A stretch of 64,000 bases of DNA from Alloscardovia theropitheci. Its GTDB lineage: Bacteria > Actinomycetota > Actinomycetes > Actinomycetales > Bifidobacteriaceae. The stretch lies in NCBI RefSeq assembly GCF_004332295.1, contig NZ_RXLP01000027.1, positions 82,228 through 146,227 on the forward strand, read 5' to 3'. The position numbers and the translations under genes are program-made. Below are positions 1-7,828 of this stretch, piece by piece. The notes beneath the pieces are model-generated. The model did no database searches. It saw only the letters and a program-made list of their open reading frames with translations, and was not told where the DNA came from. The number at the start of each line of letters is the position of its first letter. Positions within the stretch are counted from its first letter, which is position 1.

Positions 1-719
1 TTGCGAGCCTCAACACCACTGGCGCCAGACGCTAGCAAAACGACTGTATCGTTTGTAGACATACATCCATCTACATCAATGCAATCAAAACTCTTTGCTG
101 TTGCTTTCTGCAATGCTTCCTGAGCGGTTTCCTGATCCACTACAGCATCAGTAGTGATAACACTAATCATTGTTGCAAGCTGAGGAGCAATCATACCCGA
201 GCCTTTAACCATGCCCCCGACTCGATATCCACTGGGTACATTCAGAGTAACCATTTTAGGTTTAGTATCGGTTGTCATTATTGCTTCAGCAGCGTTTTTC
301 CCAGATACCTCGTCATTATTTAACTGCTTAGCCGCAGACTCTACACCTGCGAATACCGCATCAAGTGGGAGAAGTTCACCGATAAGACCTGTTGATGCCA
401 CAAGAATCTTATCCGGTTGAATACCCAACTTTTCACCAGCAAACTGAGCGGTTGCTTTGACTTGTTCGAATCCAGCCACTCCTGTACATGCATTAGCACC
501 ACCGGAATTGATGACCATAGCGCGAGCACCACCATCGGCAATTATTTGGCGCGAATACTTCACAGGAGCTGCCGCAAACCTATTCGTTGTAAAAACGCCT
601 GCTGCTACAAAGATAGGACCATTATTTACGACGACGGCCACATCTTTCTTTCCTTCTACCGAGGAAATTCCTCCGCGCACACCTGCCGTGCTAAACCCTT
701 TTGCATAGACTACGCTCAT
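1..719 (-). CDS. argJ: Glutamate N-acetyltransferase / ArgJ (partial, 3' end outside window)
   Basis: ArgJ transfers acetyl from N-acetylornithine to glutamate (and may use acetyl-CoA) in cytoplasmic arginine synthesis. The translation from the ATG at 719-717 begins MSVVYAKGFSTAGVRGGIS and runs open to position 1, so about 239 residues of a roughly 390-residue enzyme are present. The self-cleavage region is visible as KGSGMIAPQLATMIS; in the family the chain is cut before the threonine of the AT pair, giving alpha and beta subunits. The start overlaps the argC stop as ATGA, so the two are translationally coupled in one minus-strand arg operon that continues beyond the left edge. The C-terminal part of the beta subunit cannot be assessed. 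Confidence 0.95.
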   Translation of the reverse strand, partial: MSVVYAKGFSTAGVRGGISSVEGKKDVAVVVNNGPIFVAAGVFTTNRFAAAPVKYSRQIIADGGARAMVINSGGANACTGVAGFEQVKATAQFAGEKLGIQPDKILVASTGLIGELLPLDAVFAGVESAAKQLNNDEVSGKNAAEAIMTTDTKPKMVTLNVPSGYRVGGMVKGSGMIAPQLATMISVITTDAVVDQETAQEALQKATAKSFDCIDVDGCMSTNDTVVLLASGASGVEAR

Positions 720-1852
720 GGCGCCACTCCTATCGTTGTTAATCCTGCATCTTCTGGCAATCCCAGAGCAATATTGAGGGACTGAATCGCTTGCCCAGCA
801 GTACCGCGGTTAAGGTTATCGATTGCACTAAATGCATACATTAAATTTGCTTTTCTATCAATCGAAATTTGAATATGCGCACTATTAGACCCGATTACAC
901 TCGAAACCTGAGGTAGCACAGATTCAGGAAGCATGTGAATGAATTTTTCCGTTGCATACACATCGTCATACACCTGTCGAATATCATCATCACTCATGTC
1001 TTGTGCCTGCTTAGACAACGGAGCACATACAGTCGCCATAATTCCTCGCGACATCGGTACCAAAACAGGTGTAAAGCCAAGTGAAAACTGATGCGCGTCC
1101 ACTGCTCCAAGCCCTGCAGCATGAGCAAAATTTTGCTTAATTTCTGGAATATGACGATGCTTTCCACCTACCGAGTACGCGACAGCATTACCCAAAGCCT
1201 GAGCTGCAAGCAAATTGGCTTGCCCCAATTTTCTTCCCGCACCTGAATATCCGACAACTAAATTAGCGATAATATCCGACGTCACTAACCCAGCGGTAAT
1301 TGCAGGTTGGAAAGCAAGGGTAACAGCCGTGACGTTGCACCCCGGCCCAGCAATGCGAGAAGCTCCTTTGAGATTGCCCCTCTGCTTTGGAATTCCCACA
1401 CAATCCCTAATAGAATACTGTGCATCTACATCATTAGAATTCTCACCCATAATGAGCTCAGGCATTCCATAAGCCCACGATTCGTAGTACTCACCGCCAT
1501 AAAATTCATCCCAATCTAATGGATTTTCCAAACGATGATCAGCACCTAAATCGATAACTACACGTACATCGTGTAGTTGCGATGCCAATTTACCTGATGC
1601 ACCATGCGGTAAAGCTAAAATTACAATATCGTGTCCGCTGAGTACCGATGCGCTCGTCTCTTCAACACGAAGTCCTGCTATAGAAGGAATATGAGGCGCG
1701 TACTCTTGCATGCTACACCCAACAGATGAGTGACCAGTTACGCATGTAACATCAAAGTTCGGATGTTGTTCCATAATTCGCAATGCTTCTTGGCCTGCAT
1801 ATCCTGTTGCACCGGCAATTGCCACCGTATATTTTTGGTCACACTTATGCAT
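716..1852 (-). CDS. argC: N-acetyl-gamma-glutamyl-phosphate reductase
   Basis: NADPH-dependent reduction of N-acetylglutamyl phosphate to the semialdehyde, third step of arginine synthesis. The N-terminal Rossmann motif GATGYAG is at residues 14-20. The catalytic cysteine is in GPGCNVTAV (about C172), and the active-site histidine is in the HRHIPEI segment (about H234). At 378 residues it is slightly longer than usual; the extra residues lie around 135-165, before the catalytic cysteine. An AGAGGTG ribosome site sits 9 nt before the ATG. It is the first gene of the visible arg operon and overlaps argJ by 4 nt. The upstream TGAAT/ATTCA half-sites suggest ArgR control. Confidence 0.96.
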   Translation of the reverse strand: MHKCDQKYTVAIAGATGYAGQEALRIMEQHPNFDVTCVTGHSSVGCSMQEYAPHIPSIAGLRVEETSASVLSGHDIVILALPHGASGKLASQLHDVRVVIDLGADHRLENPLDWDEFYGGEYYESWAYGMPELIMGENSNDVDAQYSIRDCVGIPKQRGNLKGASRIAGPGCNVTAVTLAFQPAITAGLVTSDIIANLVVGYSGAGRKLGQANLLAAQALGNAVAYSVGGKHRHIPEIKQNFAHAAGLGAVDAHQFSLGFTPVLVPMSRGIMATVCAPLSKQAQDMSDDDIRQVYDDVYATEKFIHMLPESVLPQVSSVIGSNSAHIQISIDRKANLMYAFSAIDNLNRGTAGQAIQSLNIALGLPEDAGLTTIGVAP

Positions 1853-1864
1853 AACTACACCTCT

Positions 1865-1895
1865 TTATTCAATGGTATGAATAATTATGCATTCA
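1865..1895 (-). promoter_or_regulatory. Candidate ARG box cluster upstream of argC
   Basis: TTATTCA (1865-1871) faces TGAATAA (1878-1884), and TGAATAATTATGCA (1878-1891) matches the ArgR half-site pattern TGAAT-N4-ATTCA with one mismatch. A further ATTCA follows at 1891-1895. The cluster lies just upstream of the argC ribosome site. ArgR repression of arg operons through such 18-bp boxes is established in many bacteria; binding here is inferred. Confidence 0.5.
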
Positions 1896-2075
1896 TTGAT
1901 AGACATTAACCTGAGTCAGCACGTCACCATATCACATTATGGAATTCTGCGAGAAAATCGGACGCTTCACGATCTACCATTAACGAAACATTTGTATTTA
2001 CCCGCTACGCGCTGTGCATTATCAATATCTTATAGAAAATTATTTACACAGATTATCCCGTTCAAATATACACAA

Positions 2076-2107
2076 ATGCCGGCACGCACACACATGCATA
2101 CCGGCAT
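2076..2107. terminator. Weak inverted repeat, possible terminator after the DUF4190-like gene
   Basis: ATGCCGG and CCGGCAT form a 7-bp GC-rich stem with a long loop (coordinates approximate). There is no clear T-run on either side. It lies between the end of the 2142-2825 gene and argC, so it could end minus-strand transcription. The rest of 1896-2141 is AT-rich and shows nothing else I can support. Confidence 0.3.
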
Positions 2108-2141
2108 ATTAATGAATTATTATGCAAATTAATTTTATTAG

Positions 2142-2825
2142 TTAGTTCATATTATTAAGCTGTGCTTGACTCCAATTAATCAGCATTTGGAGGAATTCTG
2201 TCTCGCTTGTTCCTGTAATAATCAGATACGCAAAAATTCCAATCTGGATGACGCACAAGACGATAGCAATAATCGCCAATGCTCTTCCCTTCATATGGAA
2301 TTTCTTCGTACGACCCAACGAGACAATCCCAAAGAACAGCGCAACTACAGTAGTTTGCGTGAATAAAGCACAAATGATTGCCACAATTGCATAAAAGTCC
2401 CAATGCCCATAAAGAGGGTTCTTTTGAGGATCATCCGGGTCAAACTCGCGAATCTCGACTGGTTTCCCACTCAGGTCGTAGAGCTGAGGTATGCGTTCTC
2501 TCTCTTCAGAAGGAGTTTTCTCACCGTCTTGACGTTGTAATGCGCTAGGCGCTGTCATAAGACGTGGTTTACGCTCATCAGACTTAATAGGCTTCTCTGG
2601 TTTGCCATAAACGTACGGATCCCAATCAGGAAACTCTGAGCGCATTCGTCCGTATGCTCGACCATTTTCTGACGCAGAATTTACATGTTCTTCGTTAGTC
2701 TCAACCGTGCTAGCATCTGCATTATTTCGCGTTTCCTCGGAGTTTTCGCTCTCATTTATGCTCGGCGTAGACCCCTCATGCTCTTCATGTGCCTGATTTA
2801 AGAACTCTTTGTTTTCGTCAGTCAT
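2142..2825 (-). CDS. DUF4190-like membrane protein
   Basis: A 227-residue protein with an acidic, Ser/Glu/Asn-rich cytoplasmic N-terminal half (about 1-140) and two predicted membrane helices near 145-170 and 182-205. The helices are separated by a short basic loop (GRTKKFHMKGRAL). The layout of helix, GxxSLG, basic loop, then GRALAIIAIVL is that of DUF4190/DUF4352-associated membrane proteins common in Actinobacteria; their function is unknown. It stands alone on the minus strand between pheT and argC. The C-terminus adds about 20 residues after the second helix. The family call rests on the helix pair only. Confidence 0.6.
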   Translation of the reverse strand: MTDENKEFLNQAHEEHEGSTPSINESENSEETRNNADASTVETNEEHVNSASENGRAYGRMRSEFPDWDPYVYGKPEKPIKSDERKPRLMTAPSALQRQDGEKTPSEERERIPQLYDLSGKPVEIREFDPDDPQKNPLYGHWDFYAIVAIICALFTQTTVVALFFGIVSLGRTKKFHMKGRALAIIAIVLCVIQIGIFAYLIITGTSETEFLQMLINWSQAQLNNMN

Positions 2826-2966
2826 ATAAATCCTATCGTCTTCCGGTTATTCGTCAATATCAGTCTCAACGAATATCCTTCTCAACAAAACTCTATACTT
2901 CAACGTTATCGTTTGCAGTATATTTCGCGTTCAGCATTCACATCGTGTGGAATCTTATCGCTTTGA

Positions 2967-3009
2967 AGCCTAAGGATACATCGTACGAATGCGTAAGTAT
3001 CCTTAGGCT
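2967..3009 (-). terminator. Hairpin downstream of pheT
   Basis: A perfect 13-bp stem (AGCCTAAGGATAC with its complement) and 17-nt loop lie 34 bases past the pheT stop. No strong T-run follows on the minus strand, as is common for actinobacterial terminators. It is the only strong hairpin between pheT and the next gene. Confidence 0.6.
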
Positions 3010-3042
3010 AGCTTGCGTGTCGGCAAAACGCCAATGATTTAG

Positions 3043-5640
3043 TTACGCGCGAAGTACTGCTCCCACTGCTTCGGCAGCAGCAATAATATTCGCACGAACG
3101 CTATCCGTATCTTCAGCGGTCAACGTACGATCAGGTGCACGGAAAGTAACTGCATATGCAAGCGATTTCTTTCCTATTCCAACTCCTGGCCCTACGAAGA
3201 CATCGAAGAGATCAATTGACTCTACTAATTCACCTGCTGCTTCGCGAATTACTGTCCCCATACGATCAGAGGTCATATCTAGTGGAACGATGAACGCAAA
3301 GTCCTGATGGACAGGTGGATACGTTGATACAGGCTTTGCCTGCAATGGCTGATACTTCACAGCATCGAAAATTGCATCTAAATCGAGCTCGAACGCAGAA
3401 GTATGAGCTGGCATACCAAGAGTTTCGAGAACGCGAGGATGGAATTCACCTACTTTTCCTACTGTCTTATCGCCAACCATGACATAAGCGAAACGACCTG
3501 GATGCCAAGTTTGTGGAACATCTTCTCCATACACTTGACGTAATGTAAAATCAGCTGCGAGACGTTGAGAAATTCGCATTACTGCTTCTACTGCGTCTGT
3601 CCAATCAGCTGTGCGCTTCTCTCCCATCCATCCTGTTTCTTGAACAGTACCCGTGAAAACTGCTGCTACGTGCAATGGCTGCACAGGCAGTCCAGCATCA
3701 AGAGCCTCAAGCTGTTCGTCGGTTGGTCGTACGCCACCAGGAAGAGCTGGGATAGCAGGAGCCTGAGGATCCCATTCGAAGACATGCCCAATCTCATATG
3801 AACTTGCTTGCGGATTATCTCGGCGTATATTGCGCTGAACTGTACGCATCAATGTCAACAAAATCTCACGACGCAAGTATGGACGGTCTCCAGCAAGTGG
3901 ATTTTCCAATTCGACACTAATAGGTTTCAACTCATCAGCATCGTATGCGAAGTCCTTAAAATCAACTTCACCGACAAATGGATAACTAATTGTTTCAGTT
4001 AATCCATATTCCGCTAAAGTATCAGCTACCTGACGTCGACGCAATTGCGAATCGGTTAATCCAGATTGAGCGGATGCTGGCACAGATGGGACAGTAATCG
4101 CAATCTTATCGTAGCCAACTAAACGAGCTACTTCTTCAACTAAGTCGCATGGTTCAGTTAAATCTGGTCGCCATGTAGGAGGTATAACCTGCAGAATACC
4201 CGTTTCAACAGATGAGACTTCGCACCCTACGTCAGTTAGAATGCGTTCAATATCTTCATCTGATGTAGGTAGACCTGTCAAACGAGCGACTTCTGACGTA
4301 GCGAAACGAATAGCAGATGGCTCAGATGTAGCATTGATATCCGTAGGATTATCACCTGCTACACCGCCACTAATAGATGTGAGAAGCTCAACTGCTTCAT
4401 AAGCGGCTGCTGCCTGGAGTCGCGTATCCACACCACGCTCAAAGCGTCGGCTCGCCTCAGATGGAATCTTATGGCGACGAGCAGAACGAGCAATGGAAAT
4501 TGGATCGAAATGAGCTGATTCGATTAAGACATTGGTAGTTTCTTCGGTGACTTCTCCATAGAGACCACCCATCACACCTGCAATGCCAAGGATACGAGAA
4601 CCTTTATTGCCGTTTGGAGAGTCAGTAATAAGCAAATCTTCCGATACAAGATCGTGCTCCTTACCATCCAAAGTAGTAAGTTTTTCTCCATCAACAGCTC
4701 GACGAACTACAATTGGCTGCTCAATTTTATCTAAATCATACGCGTGCAAAGGCTGGCCCAAATCAAGCATGACGTAATTCGTTACATCAACTGCAGCAGA
4801 TATTGGACGCATACCGGAGCGAAGAAGACGCTGACGGATAGTCGCAGACGACGAAGCTTTCGCATTAATGCCAGTTATTGTGCGAGCGTAATACCTGTCA
4901 CATCCTGCAACACCGTGAATAGGATTATTATCTTCGATAATAACCTCTACAGCACCATTTTCTTGTGCATTCAATACTTCAGCTTTACGTGCATACTCGA
5001 GAGCCTTATCGGTAAACTGGGCGCCCGTGGAGTGATGGAACTCACGTGCCACGCCACGATAAGAGAACGCATAACCACGATCTGGCGTGATGTTAATCTC
5101 CAACGTTGGTTCATTAAGTCCCAAAATATCCATAGCATCCTGGCCAGGCTCAAGAGCATCATATTGCTCTTGAGTAAGGCCATAATTGCTGAACAATATA
5201 ATGCCGTTATGGTCAGAGCCGAGACCTAATTCACGCTCAGATGCACACATACCATCCGAGATGTGACCATAAGTCTTACGTGGCTCAATCTTGAAATCAC
5301 CAGGCAATACAGCACCTGGAAGAGTTACTACAACTTTCTCTCCAGCTTTAATGTTTGGTGCTCCGCAGACAATGCCGCGAGGAACTTTATTGCCATTCTC
5401 ATCCAAAACGTTATGCTCGCCTACATCAACATGGCACCAATTAATAATCTTGCCATTCTTCTGTGGCTCAGGAGTTAAATCAACAACATATCCGACAACA
5501 ATCGGTCCTGTTACCTGTGAAGTATGAATTTCTTCTTCTTCCAAACCAACCTTGACAAGATCAGCTGCAAGCTGTTCATATGTTTCACTTTGTGGCACAG
5601 CGACATGATCGCGAAGCCAATTCATATCAATAAGTGGCAT
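3043..5640 (-). CDS. pheT: Phenylalanine--tRNA ligase beta subunit
   Basis: Large subunit of the (alpha-beta)2 PheRS, which charges tRNA-Phe in the cytoplasm. The 865 residues show the family's domain order. An N-terminal EMAP/OB tRNA-binding domain (about 40-155, GYVVDLTPEPQKNGK) is followed by B3/B4 editing and B5 domains (RFERGVDTRLQ region). The pseudo-catalytic core comes next, and a C-terminal anticodon-binding FDX-ACB domain covers the last 95 residues (STYPPVHQDFAFIV). Length is typical of actinobacteria. The gene follows pheS by 48 bp in the same orientation, so the pair is an operon ending at the hairpin 2967-3009. Several long plus-strand frames inside it are antisense shadows. Confidence 0.97.
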   Translation of the reverse strand: MPLIDMNWLRDHVAVPQSETYEQLAADLVKVGLEEEEIHTSQVTGPIVVGYVVDLTPEPQKNGKIINWCHVDVGEHNVLDENGNKVPRGIVCGAPNIKAGEKVVVTLPGAVLPGDFKIEPRKTYGHISDGMCASERELGLGSDHNGIILFSNYGLTQEQYDALEPGQDAMDILGLNEPTLEINITPDRGYAFSYRGVAREFHHSTGAQFTDKALEYARKAEVLNAQENGAVEVIIEDNNPIHGVAGCDRYYARTITGINAKASSSATIRQRLLRSGMRPISAAVDVTNYVMLDLGQPLHAYDLDKIEQPIVVRRAVDGEKLTTLDGKEHDLVSEDLLITDSPNGNKGSRILGIAGVMGGLYGEVTEETTNVLIESAHFDPISIARSARRHKIPSEASRRFERGVDTRLQAAAAYEAVELLTSISGGVAGDNPTDINATSEPSAIRFATSEVARLTGLPTSDEDIERILTDVGCEVSSVETGILQVIPPTWRPDLTEPCDLVEEVARLVGYDKIAITVPSVPASAQSGLTDSQLRRRQVADTLAEYGLTETISYPFVGEVDFKDFAYDADELKPISVELENPLAGDRPYLRREILLTLMRTVQRNIRRDNPQASSYEIGHVFEWDPQAPAIPALPGGVRPTDEQLEALDAGLPVQPLHVAAVFTGTVQETGWMGEKRTADWTDAVEAVMRISQRLAADFTLRQVYGEDVPQTWHPGRFAYVMVGDKTVGKVGEFHPRVLETLGMPAHTSAFELDLDAIFDAVKYQPLQAKPVSTYPPVHQDFAFIVPLDMTSDRMGTVIREAAGELVESIDLFDVFVGPGVGIGKKSLAYAVTFRAPDRTLTAEDTDSVRANIIAAAEAVGAVLRA

Positions 5641-5688
5641 TTGTAAAACTTCCTATTCCGCTCAGTACGCATATTAGCTGCGCACTAA

Positions 5689-6756
5689 TTATTCACCCAT
5701 CGCAAACTGTTGACTAAAACGTACATCGCCTTCAACAAGATCGTGCATATCGTTAATATCATGGCGCAAAAGCAGGGTTCGTTCCATACCTACACCAAAA
5801 GCAAAACCAGAGTAAACATCTGGATCGATACCAGCAGAACGCAAAACATTAGGGTTAACCATTCCACAGCCACCCCACTCAATCCAGCCTGGACCGCCCT
5901 TCTTATCAGGGAACCACAAATCAAGCTCTGCACTTGGCTCAGTGAATGGGAAATAGCTAGGACGAAGTCGTGTCTTAGCATCTGGACCGAACATAGCAAC
6001 TGCAAGCTTATCAAGCACGCCCTTGAGATCTGCCATAGTTAAATTCTTATCCACTGCCAAAGCTTCACACTGATGGAATACCGGCGTATGTGTGGCATCT
6101 AATTCATCAGTTCTAAACACACGACCTGGGCATGCAATGTACAGTGGCACACCACGTGAGAGTAACGAACGAGCTTGCACTGGAGATGTATGAGTTCGCA
6201 TTACCATATTAGAACCGACAAATCCAGCGGAATCTTTTGCTTGATTGCCCTTGATATAGAAAGTATCTTGCATTTGACGAGCAGGATGATCCGGACCGAA
6301 ATTCAAAGCATCAAAATCATGCCACTCAGTTTCAACTTCAGGACCTTCAGCAATTTGCCACCCCATAGACACAAAGAAGTCCTCTACATCTTCCAGAAGC
6401 TTAGGAAGAGGATGACGAGCGCCAATTGGATTGCGCTTTACAGGCTGTGTCATATCGACAGTTTCAGCTGCGAGCGCCGCCTGCTCAAGAGCATCTTTTA
6501 TCTTTTCTTCACGGGCAGCAAAAGCACGTCCAAAATCAGCACGCAGTTTGCCGACAACCTTACCCGCTTCCTTCTTCTTCTCAGCGGCGAGAGCGCCAAT
6601 GAGTTTGCTGGCGTGAGCCATCGCGGAATCTCCACCTGCATACTGTGTACGCAACGCACGCAACTCTTCAATAGTAGTAACGGTCTTAAGCTTCTCTATG
6701 CCTTCTTGAACAGCTGCTTGTACCGCTTCGGCATCAAACTGATTATTGTCAGTCAC
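5689..6756 (-). CDS. pheS: Phenylalanine--tRNA ligase alpha subunit
   Basis: Catalytic subunit of PheRS, class II. The 355 residues start with a coiled-coil arm (about 1-100) followed by the class II core. Motif 2 is visible as FRTDELDATHTPVFHQCE and motif 3 as GFAFGVGMERTLLL. The WIEWGGCGMVNP segment is characteristic of PheS. The start ATG at 6756 has a purine-rich GGGAAGG ribosome site upstream. It leads pheT by 48 bp, with a SpoU methyltransferase 167 bp upstream. I see no T-box or leader-peptide attenuator before pheS. Confidence 0.97.
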   Translation of the reverse strand: MTDNNQFDAEAVQAAVQEGIEKLKTVTTIEELRALRTQYAGGDSAMAHASKLIGALAAEKKKEAGKVVGKLRADFGRAFAAREEKIKDALEQAALAAETVDMTQPVKRNPIGARHPLPKLLEDVEDFFVSMGWQIAEGPEVETEWHDFDALNFGPDHPARQMQDTFYIKGNQAKDSAGFVGSNMVMRTHTSPVQARSLLSRGVPLYIACPGRVFRTDELDATHTPVFHQCEALAVDKNLTMADLKGVLDKLAVAMFGPDAKTRLRPSYFPFTEPSAELDLWFPDKKGGPGWIEWGGCGMVNPNVLRSAGIDPDVYSGFAFGVGMERTLLLRHDINDMHDLVEGDVRFSQQFAMGE

Positions 6757-6923
6757 TTGGCTTACCTTCCCTTATAACAGTCTGTATGCCATTTTTCCTT
6801 TTGGCTTAGACTTTATACACATAATGTATTTTGTTTTGCTACATGTGCATGTATGCATTATCGCGTTTTAAATATCTATGCACACTAAGAACTTCTTCAT
6901 GTGAGTTCGCTATTACTACTCAT

Positions 6924-7811
6924 TTAATGTTCGCGATGAGAACGCATGGCAAAGGCATACAGCATTATTGATGCACTCATAGCAACATTAAGTGATTCCG
7001 CATTCCCATACAGCGGGATTACTGCTGCTCTATCGCATGAATTAACCAGTTGCGAAGTAAGTCCCCTGGCTTCGTTACCAAAAAGAATGGCGTGAAGCTT
7101 TTTATTCTGGGTCTGATTATCTTCCAATGCTTTTTCTAATTCGATAACAGGAGTCTTTTCGGTTCCATATACATCTGCTGCAGTAATATAACCGCCGCAG
7201 TTGCGCATAGAAGAGAAGAATTCTTCCTCCGTCATAGAAACAATTGGGAGATGAAAGAGCGAACCTGCTGTAGAGCGCACTACTTTAGGATTAGTAATAT
7301 CAACGCAGTCTCCTACTAGAATCACAGCCGAGCACCCCGATGCATCTGCAGCACGAATAATTGTGCCTGCGTTTCCCGGATCTCGAAGTTGCCAGCATGC
7401 GGCAATAAGAGCTGAAGCTTCTGGGGAGGTGCTTGCTGAGAGTGCATCAAGGAAACCCCGCGAGCCTTCAGAGTCTTCATGACTGAGTGCACTCGTATCT
7501 ACCACAGCTACAATCCCTTGACTATCAGCACTAATAGCTTCAATAACCTCAGAAGTTGCTTGATGTACGTATATATCTTTGTCTAAGGCTTCATTAACTA
7601 AGTCGACTAGCACTTGAGATTGTGTAAAATCACTGCGAACATATATATCACGTACAGATTCTGATGCGAATAGCAAAGCTTCGCGAACAGATTGCGGACC
7701 TTCTACAAGGAAACGTTTCATTTTCTTGCGCGTTTTACGCTGAGCAAGTTCTGAAACCATGCGTACGCGTGACGCTTTAGTATTATCCATAATTTCACGA
7801 TGCATTGGCAT
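6924..7811 (-). CDS. SpoU/TrmH-family RNA 2'-O-methyltransferase
   Basis: SPOUT methyltransferase that transfers methyl from AdoMet to a ribose 2'-OH of rRNA or tRNA; the exact target cannot be read from sequence. The 295 residues have an N-terminal substrate-binding domain (about 10-110) and the trefoil-knot domain with its three motifs: RDPGNAGTIIRAADASG, LFGNEARGL and NAESLNVAMSASIMLYA. Position before pheST matches the tsnR/rlmB-like gene found there in other Actinobacteria. The start is uncertain: internal ATGs at codons 3 and 8 are possible and no strong ribosome site decides. It lies 17 bp behind the ECF transporter gene, so it may be co-transcribed with it. Confidence 0.88.
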   Translation of the reverse strand: MPMHREIMDNTKASRVRMVSELAQRKTRKKMKRFLVEGPQSVREALLFASESVRDIYVRSDFTQSQVLVDLVNEALDKDIYVHQATSEVIEAISADSQGIVAVVDTSALSHEDSEGSRGFLDALSASTSPEASALIAACWQLRDPGNAGTIIRAADASGCSAVILVGDCVDITNPKVVRSTAGSLFHLPIVSMTEEEFFSSMRNCGGYITAADVYGTEKTPVIELEKALEDNQTQNKKLHAILFGNEARGLTSQLVNSCDRAAVIPLYGNAESLNVAMSASIMLYAFAMRSHREH

Positions 7812-7828
7812 GGATAATCAGCTACTTT

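Noticed and set aside
4744..5229. 161-residue plus-strand frame
   Set aside because: Antisense to the well-supported pheT; no start signals and no recognisable domain.
6175..6777. 200-residue plus-strand frame
   Set aside because: Antisense to pheS and its leader; residue composition is random-looking.
6757..6923. T-box or leader-peptide attenuator before pheS
   Set aside because: No T-box motif or Phe-rich short frame is visible; only a weak TGTGCAT/ATGCACA repeat (6844-6884).
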